A stretch of DNA of 64,000 nucleotides from Sporomusa silvacetica DSM 10669 (GCF_002257705.1 NZ_LSLK01000072.1:62001-126000); one strand, 5' to 3'. Shown: positions 50,228-59,187, numbered from the stretch's first letter. Notes: generated by a model not told the origin, from the sequence alone. Numbers and translations: made by a program.

Positions 50228-50461
50228 TTAAATCATCACAAATGCTAGTTGTATTCTTGTATCATATTGGCACACAGGACAGTATATTAGATGTAAACAA
50301 TAATCCTCTGATTTAAAAGGCAGACATTGAGTATCCATATACGGACTGTATGGTCCAAGATAGCTACTGACAGCGCCACCATCAACTAGAGCGGCGCCAC
50401 ACTGAGGACATTCTGCTGTAATTTGCTGCAAGGCATTGCACAGCGGGCAAATCTTTTCCAT
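50228..50461 (-). CDS. Small zinc-ribbon-like protein
   Basis: A 77-residue protein with three CxxC motifs: CPLC, CPQC and CPVC (MEKICPLCNALQQITAECPQ at the start). The first two make a plausible zinc ribbon. Contains a Tyr/Pro-rich middle (SYLGPYSPYMDTQ). No known family recognised. Ribosome site GAGGTG, 6 bases before the ATG. Its promoter region overlaps the left side of repeat R3. Confidence 0.7.
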   Translation of the reverse strand: MEKICPLCNALQQITAECPQCGAALVDGGAVSSYLGPYSPYMDTQCLPFKSEDYCLHLIYCPVCQYDTRIQLAFVMI

Positions 50462-50603
50462 ATGTTTCACCTCATTGAGTTACATCTTGGTTAGTGTGTG
50501 CTTACCGCAGATGATTCATCCTGGAAAACAGGCAGTAAGACAGCTTTATCTTTTTTTACGAATACTACCTATAAAGAATTACATACACTACAATGGGAAT
50601 TCG

Positions 50604-50769
50604 ATAAGAAAAGACTTGGTTGTGCCAAGTCCTTTAGGACGGCCGATTTGCTGTGCCATCCATGGCGCAATCGGCACTAGCGCCATCCGGGCGCGTCGCC
50701 GGCAGAAGCCGCCTGTGCCCTTTAGGGGTATAGTCGTTCAATCCAGGGAAAATTATATTTTCCATCTGG
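50604..50769 (-). repeat. Hairpin-capped repeat, copy R3 (about 166 bp, long form)
   Basis: Reverse orientation: minus-strand reading starts CCAGATGGAAAATATAATTTTCCCTGG at 50769 and ends near 50604 with CCAAGTCTTTTCTTAT. Carries the long GC-rich middle also seen in R5, between CCCCTAAAGGGC and TCCTAAAGGAC. It fills the gap before the hydrogenase gene, 48 bases from its start. Confidence 0.85.
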
Positions 50770-50816
50770 ACAAAAATCCCAAAAAATTGAAAATATATAT
50801 TGGATAGGTGATACGT

Positions 50817-52208
50817 ATGCCCCCAAATACCCCTCCTGACCTCAATATTCGTCCAAGAATTCTGTACCAAGTTGCCAAAGCTGCCTGGGAAGGAACATTA
50901 TTCGAACGCAAAGGAGAAATCTGCCATTTATTACAGCGAGAATTTGCAGATAAAGCTACCCGTCGCCTTGTTGCCAATCAGATTCGCATCGCGATGGGAC
51001 TGGAGCCTAACAATTCGGAAGAAGTCATCAATGAGTATGATGCAGAGGCTCTCATGGGCATGGGCAGCGAGCCTGTTGTTATTGCCAATCCAGAAGCTTG
51101 CGAAAATTGCCATAGTTCCTCCTGTGAAAAAGCCTGCCCGCTTGGCGCTATTACCCGAGATGAACTGGGACGACCCTCTATTGACAGAACCAAATGCGCG
51201 AATGACGGCTATTGCATCAGCGCCTGTCAATTTGGTGCCTTAGCCGACAAATCTCAATTCGTCCCACTCATTAATCTCCTTCGTCAAAACTCTCATAAAG
51301 TGTATGCCTCTGTTGCACCCGCTTTTGCCGGACAGTTTGGCTCTGAAGTAACTGCAGGAAAACTGCGCAGCGCCTTGTTAAAATTAGGCTTTAATGAAAT
51401 GGTAGAAACGGCGTTATATGCTGACCTTATCACCATAAAAGAAGCCTTCGAGTATGATGATAAGGTCAAAGGCGAACATGACTTTTTAATCACCAGTTGC
51501 TGCTGCCCTATCTGGATTAAGTTAATTGAAAATAAGTTTCCTGATTTGATGGGCCACATATCGCCATCAGTATCGCCTATGATCGCCTCAGGGCGGGTAA
51601 TCAAAGAACTTGAGCCTGAGGCTAAGGTCGTTTTTATCGGCCCTTGTGTTGCTAAAAAGTCTGAAGCACAGCTACCTGAGCTCAAAGGTGCTATCGATTT
51701 TGTCTTAACCTTTCAGGAGCTTGCAACTATCTTTGAAGCAGCTGCTATCAATCCCTCCGAGGAGCCAGATGAAGAAAATCCGTTAGCTTCCTGGGGCGGT
51801 CGGATCTATGCCCGTACAGGTGGCGTCAGCGCCGCGGTTGGCACTACTTTGGAAAAATTAATTCCGCGCCGGGCTGAGCTGTTTAATCCCATTAAGGCAG
51901 ACGGTATTCCTGACTGCACAAAACTATTAGAAGAAATCAGAGCAGGCAAACGGGAATTCAACTTTATCGAAGGTATGGCTTGTAAAGGAGGCTGCGTAGG
52001 TGGACCTGGACGTCTTCTTCCCCCTGAAGAAGGAACCAAACAAGTAAATGATTATGGTAATGCCGCTCCTGCTCATACTCCAGTCGAAAACCCGCAGATA
52101 TATTCTACCTTGACCAAACTTGGTCATTACAACGGTATGCCCACCATGACTGGTACAAGTAAAATGGCGGCTATTCTGGCCCGAAAACTTGCCTCTGTTC
52201 CGAAATAA
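50817..52208 (+). CDS. [FeFe] hydrogenase, TSCCCP-motif type
   Basis: A 463-residue soluble iron-only hydrogenase large subunit. An N-terminal region of about 90 residues without recognised motifs is followed by two [4Fe-4S] sites (CENCHSSSCEKACP and CANDGYCISACQFG), then the H-cluster domain with L1 TSCCCPIW (near residue 226), L2 GPCVAKKSE (near 274) and L3 GMACKGGCVGGPG (near 386). The L1 has an additional Cys relative to the common TSCCPGW. No hydEFG maturases or NAD-linked subunits are nearby, so it is probably monomeric with ferredoxin as partner. The ATG at 50817 follows AGGTG by 6 bases. Confidence 0.93.
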   Translation: MPPNTPPDLNIRPRILYQVAKAAWEGTLFERKGEICHLLQREFADKATRRLVANQIRIAMGLEPNNSEEVINEYDAEALMGMGSEPVVIANPEACENCHSSSCEKACPLGAITRDELGRPSIDRTKCANDGYCISACQFGALADKSQFVPLINLLRQNSHKVYASVAPAFAGQFGSEVTAGKLRSALLKLGFNEMVETALYADLITIKEAFEYDDKVKGEHDFLITSCCCPIWIKLIENKFPDLMGHISPSVSPMIASGRVIKELEPEAKVVFIGPCVAKKSEAQLPELKGAIDFVLTFQELATIFEAAAINPSEEPDEENPLASWGGRIYARTGGVSAAVGTTLEKLIPRRAELFNPIKADGIPDCTKLLEEIRAGKREFNFIEGMACKGGCVGGPGRLLPPEEGTKQVNDYGNAAPAHTPVENPQIYSTLTKLGHYNGMPTMTGTSKMAAILARKLASVPK

Positions 52209-52346
52209 TAATACATATTTTGGTTTTTGTGTCATGTATACTGTATTTTTTTTAAAATAATACTGGTAAAAATGCTAATAACCGACTAAAATTTAATTAT
52301 TCACGCATTCATTACCATATATTTTAAAAGAACAAGGGGGATTTGC

Positions 52347-53696
52347 ATGACTACAAATAATCCAGTAAAAATAACAGAAACTATCCTGCGCGATGGCCAT
52401 CAATCACTGGCTGCTACACGGATGCGCACTTCAGACATGCTGCCTGTTTTGGAGCAACTTGACGAAATCGGCTATTTCTCGATTGAGGCCTGGGGCGGCG
52501 CTACCTTTGATAGCTGTCTGCGCTTTTTAAATGAAGATCCCTGGGAGCGGCTGCGTACGCTTAAGAAGTATTTGAAAAAAACCCCCATTCAAATGCTGTT
52601 ACGCGGCCAAAATGTACTTGGCTACAATCATTATGCCGACGATGTTGTTCGCGAGTTTGTTAATCGTGCTGTTGACAACGGCGTAGGCGTAATTCGCATT
52701 TTTGATGCGCTTAATGATGTACGCAATATGGAAGTTTCCATGCGGGCTGCCAAAGCGGCTGGCGCTCATGTGCAAGGCGCCTTTGTCTACACGATCAGCC
52801 CTTATCACAACAATGAGTCTTTCCTTAAGGTAGCTAAAGACCTTGTCAGCCTAGGCACTGATTCTATCTGTATTAAAGATATGGCCGGCTTACTCGCTCC
52901 CTACAAAGCATATGAGCTCGTTAAGACTCTTAAAGCTGAAATTAAGGTTCCTATTCATCTGCACACCCATTACACCAGCGGCATGGCTTCCATGACGTAC
53001 TTAAAGGCCATTGAGGCCGGTGTTGATAGTATTGACTGTGCCCTGTCACCATTTGCCCTCGCTTCCTCCCAACCGCCTACTGAAGCCATGATTGCCACAC
53101 TGGAAGGCAATGAGCGCGATACCTGTCTGAACAAAGAAAAACTTTTCCCAATTGCCGATCATTTTAGAGGCATAAAAAAACAGCTTGCTGAAACTTTCCA
53201 TCTTAATACAAATATCGAAATTGATACCAAGGTATTGTCCTTCCAAATCCCCGGCGGCATGCTCTCTAATCTCTTGAACCAGATGAAGGAACAGGGTATG
53301 GCTGATAAATTTCCTGAACTTATCGAAGAAATGCCTAAAGTGCGGGCCGAACTGGGTTATCCGCCGTTGGTTACACCAACAAGCCAGATTGTCGGTTCCA
53401 TGGCCGCCTTTAACGTTATGCTGGGCCGCTACAAGATCGTACCACGGGAAGTCAAAGACCTGGCCCGTGGCAAATATGGACGTACGCCAGCCCCTATTGA
53501 TCCTGCGTTTTTACAATCACTTATTGGTGATGATGAGGTTATTACCCACCGCCCGGCTGATGACATTAAGCCGCAAATGGCTGCACTTCGCCAGGAGCTA
53601 GCTGAAAAAGGCTACCCAAATGCTTCTACCGAAGATGTACTGTCTTATGCCGTGTTCCCTGAAGTAGCGCTTAAGTTCTTTGAAAGTAACAGATAA
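52347..53696 (+). CDS. Oxaloacetate/pyruvate carboxyltransferase subunit lacking a biotin domain (5S / OadA-like)
   Basis: A 449-residue TIM-barrel carboxyltransferase: TETILRDGHQSLAATRM, EAWGGATFDSCLRFL, MLLRGQNVLGYNHY, IKDMAGLLAPY and HLHTHYTSGMA (metal-binding His pair). It matches OadA, PycB and the 5S subunit of methylmalonyl-CoA carboxytransferase. It ends at about the barrel plus conserved C-terminal region, with no biotinyl MKM domain, so a separate biotin carrier is needed. None is adjacent. Preceded by an AAGGGGG ribosome site and followed by a 20-bp stem terminator. Confidence 0.9.
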   Translation: MTTNNPVKITETILRDGHQSLAATRMRTSDMLPVLEQLDEIGYFSIEAWGGATFDSCLRFLNEDPWERLRTLKKYLKKTPIQMLLRGQNVLGYNHYADDVVREFVNRAVDNGVGVIRIFDALNDVRNMEVSMRAAKAAGAHVQGAFVYTISPYHNNESFLKVAKDLVSLGTDSICIKDMAGLLAPYKAYELVKTLKAEIKVPIHLHTHYTSGMASMTYLKAIEAGVDSIDCALSPFALASSQPPTEAMIATLEGNERDTCLNKEKLFPIADHFRGIKKQLAETFHLNTNIEIDTKVLSFQIPGGMLSNLLNQMKEQGMADKFPELIEEMPKVRAELGYPPLVTPTSQIVGSMAAFNVMLGRYKIVPREVKDLARGKYGRTPAPIDPAFLQSLIGDDEVITHRPADDIKPQMAALRQELAEKGYPNASTEDVLSYAVFPEVALKFFESNR

Positions 53697-53699
53697 TAG

Positions 53700-53756
53700 T
53701 AAAGATAGAAAAGACCCTGCCGCTCATGAAGACGGACAGGGTCTTTTCTATCTTTA
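53700..53756. terminator. Bidirectional terminator with 20-bp perfect stem
   Basis: TAAAGATAGAAAAGACCCTG pairs with CAGGGTCTTTTCTATCTTTA around a 17-base loop, between the carboxyltransferase (rightward) and the nucleoside kinase (leftward). A/T-rich arm ends give U-tracts both ways. Confidence 0.9.
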
Positions 53757-53757
53757 G

Positions 53758-55419
53758 CTATTTTTCGAAACAGGAATTACCAATAAACTCGCGCAGTATG
53801 GAATTCGGTGGAATTTCATCATCTTCCACCGAATCAAAGTACACCAAAAAATTTAGTAACCGCCGTGCTTCAGAATACTCGGGATCTTGACTAGTGATTT
53901 TTTGCAAGAGCGGCTCGGCATATTTTTTTAGCACCGCCAATTCATAAATAAGAGCTGAATTAAACATGAGATCAGCTTGTTCCTGGAAAGGAAAAATATT
54001 GCGTTCCTCACCACGCCGCACAGAATTCCACATTTTTAGTGTCATCAGTGCATCATGCGCGCGGAATTCACTGTCACGAACAATCCTGCGAATAAGGCGG
54101 GCATCGGTTGTCGGGATACGGTTATGACTGTCAATGGATAATTGTGTTAACGCACTAATGTATATCTTTATTTTACAGTGACGGGGAACAGCACTTGTCA
54201 AGCGTTCATTTAAGCCATGAATACCTTCAATGATTAGCGGATGACCTTTATCCACTTTAATCCGGTGTCCCCGGTGCTCCCGCTGCCCGGTCTTAAAGTT
54301 ATAGGTAGGCATCTCCACTTCTTCTCCGGCTAAAATCCGGGCCAAATGAGAGTTAAACAATTGCAAGTCTATGGCTTCAATAGCCTCAAAATCAATGGCT
54401 CCAGTTTTATCAAGCGGTGTCTTATCTCGATCAACAAAGTAGTCATCCAAGGAAATAGGTACAGGCCACACACCATTAACTCGTAGTTGAATATTAAGCC
54501 GTTGGGCAAAAGTTGTTTTACCGGAAGAGGAAGGTCCAGCTACCAAGATTACTCGCACATCATTACGATGAGCAGCTACAAAATCAGCAATCTGGGCAAT
54601 TTTTTTTTCATGTAGTGCTTCAGCTACCCGGATAATATCGCTAATCCCTCCCGCTTTCGTACACTCATTAAGAGTAGCCACATACCCGCATCGCAAGATA
54701 TTTCCCCACGCCTCAGCTTCCTGTAATACCTTAAACAACTTTGGATTCTCAGTAAACTGTGGCAATTTATTGGGATTTTCCTTTTCAGGGAGTCGCAGAA
54801 TAATTCCTGGTGGATAATTTTTGAGCTCAAACACCTGCAAATAGCCTGTGGATGGTGTCATCGTCCCATATAAATAGTCGTAAATCTGTCCGCAATAGTA
54901 AATATTTACCTTTTCCCTGTTAAGCTGCTCTAACAGGCTGACCTTTTCCTTGCGTCCAGCTGCCTTAAACAATTCTATTGCCTCAGTTTTGAGCAGTGTT
55001 TTGCGAATAATGGGACGATCCTCAACAATAATTTGCCGCATCTGCTGCTCAAGTTGAGTAATATCCTCAGGCGTTACATCCCGCCCATGGTGCAACTCAC
55101 AATATAAGCCTTTACTCAAAGAATGCTCCACTGTCACTTCACAACCGGGAAACACTTCTTGCGCAGCGGCAATCATAACCAGCGTTATGCTGCGCTGATA
55201 AACCTTCATCCCGTCACTGCTACGAAGATCGATAAAGTCTACTCTACTATCTTGCTCTAACGCACTTTGCAAATCTTTAATTTCGTTGTTCACTTTGGCA
55301 GCCACTACTGGTGTTATGTACCTATGCGCAGCATCCCGGCTAAGTTCCAGCAGAGTAACACCCTTAGCATACTCACCCGTATGGCCGTTAGAAAACGTAA
55401 TACGAATTTTCGCTGACAC
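53758..55419 (-). CDS. Nucleoside kinase with threonyl-tRNA synthetase-like N-terminus
   Basis: A protein of about 553 residues combining a TGS domain (residues 1-70) and a ThrRS editing-like second domain (VEHSLSKGLYCELHHGRDVT) with a uridine kinase/phosphoribulokinase-type P-loop domain (VAGPSSSGKTTFAQRLNIQ near residue 290; VPISLDDYFVDRDKTP; IIEGIHGLN). Proteins of this build are annotated as nucleoside kinases; the substrate is not certain. The GTG at 55419 is chosen because GGGGGG lies 7 bases upstream; an ATG at 55434 is in frame. Leftward single gene. Confidence 0.88.
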   Translation of the reverse strand: MSAKIRITFSNGHTGEYAKGVTLLELSRDAAHRYITPVVAAKVNNEIKDLQSALEQDSRVDFIDLRSSDGMKVYQRSITLVMIAAAQEVFPGCEVTVEHSLSKGLYCELHHGRDVTPEDITQLEQQMRQIIVEDRPIIRKTLLKTEAIELFKAAGRKEKVSLLEQLNREKVNIYYCGQIYDYLYGTMTPSTGYLQVFELKNYPPGIILRLPEKENPNKLPQFTENPKLFKVLQEAEAWGNILRCGYVATLNECTKAGGISDIIRVAEALHEKKIAQIADFVAAHRNDVRVILVAGPSSSGKTTFAQRLNIQLRVNGVWPVPISLDDYFVDRDKTPLDKTGAIDFEAIEAIDLQLFNSHLARILAGEEVEMPTYNFKTGQREHRGHRIKVDKGHPLIIEGIHGLNERLTSAVPRHCKIKIYISALTQLSIDSHNRIPTTDARLIRRIVRDSEFRAHDALMTLKMWNSVRRGEERNIFPFQEQADLMFNSALIYELAVLKKYAEPLLQKITSQDPEYSEARRLLNFLVYFDSVEDDEIPPNSILREFIGNSCFEK

Positions 55420-55510
55420 AAAAAGGCCCCCCATCAGGATATACTTCCTTACACTATATTTAATTTATTCAACTATATTCCTCTAAATTCCTGCAACTAT
55501 TACCCCAAAC

Positions 55511-55576
55511 TGAACTAGACGTATACCGGAATCCATCGTCCATACGGATAAGGAATTCCGGTATACGTCTAGTTCA
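55511..55576. repeat. Perfect 22-bp inverted repeat with 22-base loop
   Basis: TGAACTAGACGTATACCGGAAT (55511-55532) is the exact inverse complement of 55555-55576. There is no T-run on either side, so it is not an ordinary terminator. It lies between the ModC-like gene's end and the nucleoside kinase start. Possibly a small non-autonomous element or protein-binding site. Confidence 0.75.
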
Positions 55577-55602
55577 CACTCTGTAGATTCATCACGTTCC
55601 TG

Positions 55603-56316
55603 TTATCCAATGCTTTGACACTGAAGAAACTCATTTAGCCGCAAAGCAGGGCTGACTATTTGTCTGCCTTTCTCCAAAAATAGAAATTGATCTCCTAACG
55701 CCTTGGCCTCTGAAAGATCATGGGTTACAAGGACAAAAGGGATATTCCAGATTCGTTGAATTTTTTTCAGTTCTGCCTGTAATTCCAGCCGGGTATCACT
55801 ATCAAGCGCTGACAAAGGTTCGTCTAGCAATAAAATAGCCGGCTCGGCCATCAAGGCACGCGCAAGAGCAACACGTTGCTTCTCCCCTCCTGACAACCTA
55901 TCAATGAACCGCGTTGTCAGATGTTCAATACGCAGCAGACCCAGCAGCCTTTCATAAAGTTCCTGCGACTTACTATCATGTTGTTTAACACCATACCATA
56001 TGTTTTCTCTTACATTCATATGGGGAAATAAGGCAAATTCCTGAAACATATATCCCACACGCCGAAATTGCGGTGGTACGAATGTTCTGTCCGTGGAAGA
56101 GAACAAAATGCGTTCATTATGAATAATGGTTCCTTCATCTGGGCGCAAAAGACCGGCAATCGCGCGTAAGATGGTTGTCTTACCTGCGCCCGAATGGCCA
56201 AACAAAACCAAAATATTATTTTCAACAGTAAACTTAATGTCCAGCGTAAAATCTGCTAATCTTTTCTTCATCGTTACTTGCAGCACTTCGAACACACCCT
56301 TTACCGATTTCCCCAA
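55603..56316 (-). CDS. ABC transporter ATP-binding protein, ModC-like
   Basis: A 237-residue ABC ATPase with Walker A LFGHSGAGKTTILRAIAGLL, Q-loop region GYMFQEFALFPHMNVREN, signature DRLSGGEKQRVALARALM and LLLDEPLSALD. Sequence style matches the nucleotide-binding domain of molybdate importers (ModC) without the C-terminal MOP domain. Neither a permease (modB) nor a binding protein (modA) lies next to it in the window, so it is orphaned or works with distant partners. Divergent from an HTH/substrate-binding-domain regulator. Confidence 0.82.
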   Translation of the reverse strand: MGKSVKGVFEVLQVTMKKRLADFTLDIKFTVENNILVLFGHSGAGKTTILRAIAGLLRPDEGTIIHNERILFSSTDRTFVPPQFRRVGYMFQEFALFPHMNVRENIWYGVKQHDSKSQELYERLLGLLRIEHLTTRFIDRLSGGEKQRVALARALMAEPAILLLDEPLSALDSDTRLELQAELKKIQRIWNIPFVLVTHDLSEAKALGDQFLFLEKGRQIVSPALRLNEFLQCQSIG

Positions 56317-56397
56317 TATCCCTTTAGACTAACCAATAAGCGAGAAAGCAGCATTTCTGCAGTTTGGTGCCAACTGGCTAGGCAATAAGCTCTTGAC

Positions 56398-56411
56398 TGC
56401 CGTCTGCGGCA
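56398..56411. promoter_or_regulatory. Short palindrome in the modC-like/regulator divergent region
   Basis: TGCCG-TCTG-CGGCA: two perfect 5-base arms, within the 229-base region between the divergent ATPase and regulator genes. A possible operator; support is positional only. The rest of this gap is AT-rich and probably holds both promoters. Confidence 0.35.
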
Positions 56412-56545
56412 ATAGTGTTAATTCAAATAAATATAAACTAACAAAACCTAACATAATCCCTATGGTGTTATTATAATATTTGTTGTATGATATTGGCAAG
56501 AGCTTGCTACAAAATTACTACAACTTTTTATTGAGGTGCATACTT

Positions 56546-57481
56546 ATGAGTGACACAACTGCCTACACCCCCGAAGAGATCGCTAAAATTCTAAAAATAT
56601 CTCGCTTCACTGTCTACGAAATGATTAAGCGTGGCGATCTTGCAGCCTATCATATTGGACGAAAAGTCCGCGTCGAAGCACCGGATTTAGAAGTCTACAT
56701 CCAAAGGTCAAAGAAGAACACGCTTTCCAGGCAAACCGCCGCCCAACCGCCAACAGATGAACCCACTGCAGAACCAGAAAGCTTCGTTATCTGCGGGCAG
56801 GATATTGTGCTTGATATTCTGATACGGCACCTAGAAAGAGCCTTGCCCCACATCCGCTGTTTTCGTAATTACTCTGGCAGCATCGACGGCTTGTTAGCCC
56901 TTTATCGCGGGACTGCTAATATTGCTACTGCCCATTTATGGGATAGCGACACTGATACGTACAATACTCCTTATGTGCGCAGATTTTTACCAGGACACCG
57001 GACGCTGGTCTACAACTTAGCCTATCGCAACACTGGTTTCTATGTAGCTAAAGGCAATCCGAAAAACATCAACAATTGGCAGGACTTAACCCGGCCTGAC
57101 ATAACACTTATCAACCGGGAACGAGGTTCCGGTTCAAGGGTTCTACTTGACGAAATGCTTCATGTTCTTGACATTGATTATCTTCAAATCAAAGGCTATT
57201 CCAAAGAAGAAACGAGCCATTTGGCTGTCGCAAGTTGTATTGCCAGAGGCGAAGCCGATGTAGGTGTCGGCATTGAAAAAGTCGCACTACAAGTCAATGA
57301 TATTGATTTTATTTTCCAAAAAAAGGAGCGTTATGACCTTGTCCTCCGCAAGGAAGATGTCGATAAACCACATTTTCAAGTTCTGCTAGACGTTATTCGC
57401 TCCGATATATTTCGTAACGAAGTTAGCGGTATGGGCGGTTATGATCTGTCCCAGACTGGTCAACTTATGGGCAATATCTAG
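56546..57481 (+). CDS. Excisionase-type HTH regulator with substrate-binding-protein-like domain
   Basis: A 311-residue transcription regulator. Residues about 7-55 form an excisionase/MerR-like HTH (YTPEEIAKILKISRFTVYEM). After a linker, residues 85-305 form a PBP-like domain (PF12727 type), including RERGSGSRVLLDEML and EADVGVGIEKVA, which resembles molybdate/tungstate-type binding proteins. It probably senses a small anion or metabolite in the cytoplasm and controls the divergent ModC-like gene (inference). The ATG at 56546 follows GAGGTG by 7 bases. Confidence 0.87.
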   Translation: MSDTTAYTPEEIAKILKISRFTVYEMIKRGDLAAYHIGRKVRVEAPDLEVYIQRSKKNTLSRQTAAQPPTDEPTAEPESFVICGQDIVLDILIRHLERALPHIRCFRNYSGSIDGLLALYRGTANIATAHLWDSDTDTYNTPYVRRFLPGHRTLVYNLAYRNTGFYVAKGNPKNINNWQDLTRPDITLINRERGSGSRVLLDEMLHVLDIDYLQIKGYSKEETSHLAVASCIARGEADVGVGIEKVALQVNDIDFIFQKKERYDLVLRKEDVDKPHFQVLLDVIRSDIFRNEVSGMGGYDLSQTGQLMGNI

Positions 57482-57493
57482 ATGAAAAAAATG

Positions 57494-57533
57494 CGGCCAT
57501 CTTACCCCATTCAATACCGGGGAAAGATGGCCG
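57494..57533. terminator. Bidirectional terminator after the HTH/PBP regulator
   Basis: CGGCCATCTT with AAGATGGCCG, plus inner CCCC/GGGG, 13 bases after the regulator stop. Leftward reading is followed by ATTTTTTC, so it also serves the small membrane protein gene. Confidence 0.8.
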
Positions 57534-57561
57534 TATGAATTATTTCCAGTCTATATCCCGT

Positions 57562-57750
57562 CTACGCTTTCTGCAGCCTTTTGAATAACCGGTAAGCAAG
57601 TATTGGTATTGACGCTTTTCTTACCGCCAAACGCATGCCGAATAAAACAAGGAACATTGCTCCCAAAACATGCATCATCCAAAAACCGGTACGAGGAAAT
57701 TCCAATGTAGTATTCGTAAGTAAGTTGCGGTGATCACACTTCATGAGCAT
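57562..57750 (-). CDS. Small membrane protein, hypothetical
   Basis: A 62-residue protein with one hydrophobic helix (MMHVLGAMFLVLFGMRLAV) between a polar N-terminus and a basic C-terminus (YRLFKRLQKA). It is not recognised. The gene is supported by a strong AAGGAGG ribosome site just upstream and a terminator on the far side. Two close ATGs (57750 and 57744) are possible starts; spacing slightly favours the second. Confidence 0.55.
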   Translation of the reverse strand: MLMKCDHRNLLTNTTLEFPRTGFWMMHVLGAMFLVLFGMRLAVRKASIPILAYRLFKRLQKA

Positions 57751-57818
57751 CAAACCTCCTTCAAAAATAGTATTTCCCGCACCTTACTTATCAAACATCA
57801 AAGTGGCAAAAAAAACAA

Positions 57819-57860
57819 AAAGCGAGGTTGCTGCACTGGCATGTGAAGCAATCTCGCTTT
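57819..57860 (-). terminator. Terminator of the asnS-aminotransferase operon
   Basis: AAAGCGAGGTTGCT/AGCAATCTCGCTTT arms (13 of 14 paired, one wobble) with inner CAC/GTG; leftward reading continues into TTTTTGTTTTTTTT. Its stem sequence resembles the outer arms of the cruciform at 45666-45763. Confidence 0.85.
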
Positions 57861-57903
57861 CTTTCAGCTAAGGCTGATCCCCCATCTGAAGCTAAGTCTC
57901 ACT

Positions 57904-59160
57904 TTATTGATTTTGCTTATCCACGACAGCCATAGCCTGAGCCATTTTGGCTGCCATACCGGTAATTTTAAATGACGGCACAGCACATACTGCAATGCGT
58001 ATACCCTTGGCAAGCGGTACAGCAAAGATATGCTCTTCATGTAGCTTATCGCACACAGCATCAGGATTTTTAGCCGGAACAGTCAAGAAGAAGCCTGCGA
58101 TATATGGCAACATCTGCAGATTAGCCGCTTTAGCCTCACGGACAAAGATGTCCGAACGGTCACGGATCATGTTGTAATATTCATTGCGTTCCTTTTCCAC
58201 TTGTGCCAATATGGCTTTATCGTTGTAAATGGTCGCTAAGAGCCGCATACAACCGCGGTTGATATTAGACCAGGTAGCTCTGCTGGTAAATTGATTAATA
58301 TCAGCAAATTCTTGGACGACATCCTTGTTTTTGGAAATACTAATCATAGCACCGGTACGCTGCCCATACATGGTATACCCTTTGGACATACTAAATCCCA
58401 TGATAATTAACAAATTATCCGGTAAATTACCGAACTTCTTCATAAAGGTACGGCACGCATTCTTTTCACCTGCATAATCAATATAAGCTATGTCCACTAG
58501 TAGAATCACGCGTTTGGATTGGTCCTTGGCCGCTGTTTTAAGAACCTCCAGCACGTTGTCCCAGTCACTGTCGCTTAAGCTATAACCGGTAGGGTTATGG
58601 GCTGGAGTATTAATAATAGTTACTAAACTATCTTGTTTAGTCAAAAGTTCATTGACTTTGCTTTCAAATGACTTACTATTGAAGTTTTGTTTTTCATCAA
58701 ACAAAGTATATGTATCCAACTTGCGCAAGGCATCTTGGCATAATACCTTGTATGGGCCCCAGTACCAGTCAGAAGTTAGTAACGTATCACCAATCTCTGT
58801 ATAATTCGCAATCGTGTGATGAATTACCCCTGAGCCACCAGACGTAGCCACCGCGCTGGTGTAAGCCTCAGGACGGTTATCACCAAAAGCTAACGCCGTG
58901 GCAACCTCCAAGAACTCAGGTAACCCAGCAATAGGTGCATAGTTAATGACTTCATTTATTGGCAGATTTCGATATACCTTTTCGACTGTAGGCAAACATA
59001 CCAAAGTTTCCTTATCATCTAAAATTGCGCCGATAGTAGCGTTGACAACCTTATCTTTCCCATACTGAGCAGCATCCTTATTAGCTGCTGCTGAAGCTCC
59101 AAAGATTTTGTCAGTAGCAAATTTCCCCTTTGCGTGTGTTGCGGCAAGACTTAACGTCAT
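57904..59160 (-). CDS. Class I aminotransferase, probable aspartate/aromatic aminotransferase
   Basis: A 418-residue PLP enzyme of fold type I. The Lys that binds PLP lies in GFSMSKGYTMYGQRTGAM, with NTPAHNPTGYSL and VDIAYIDYAG as cofactor-binding motifs. Its size and motif spacing fit the aspartate/aromatic aminotransferase group rather than the AspB-type short forms. The gene follows asnS by 27 bases, so it is cotranscribed with it; aspartate aminotransferase and asnS genes are also adjacent in Bacillus, supporting aspartate supply for asparagine. Confidence 0.87.
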   Translation of the reverse strand: MTLSLAATHAKGKFATDKIFGASAAANKDAAQYGKDKVVNATIGAILDDKETLVCLPTVEKVYRNLPINEVINYAPIAGLPEFLEVATALAFGDNRPEAYTSAVATSGGSGVIHHTIANYTEIGDTLLTSDWYWGPYKVLCQDALRKLDTYTLFDEKQNFNSKSFESKVNELLTKQDSLVTIINTPAHNPTGYSLSDSDWDNVLEVLKTAAKDQSKRVILLVDIAYIDYAGEKNACRTFMKKFGNLPDNLLIIMGFSMSKGYTMYGQRTGAMISISKNKDVVQEFADINQFTSRATWSNINRGCMRLLATIYNDKAILAQVEKERNEYYNMIRDRSDIFVREAKAANLQMLPYIAGFFLTVPAKNPDAVCDKLHEEHIFAVPLAKGIRIAVCAVPSFKITGMAAKMAQAMAVVDKQNQ

Positions 59161-59187
59161 GCTTCTCTCCCCCTGTCTCGTTTTAAT

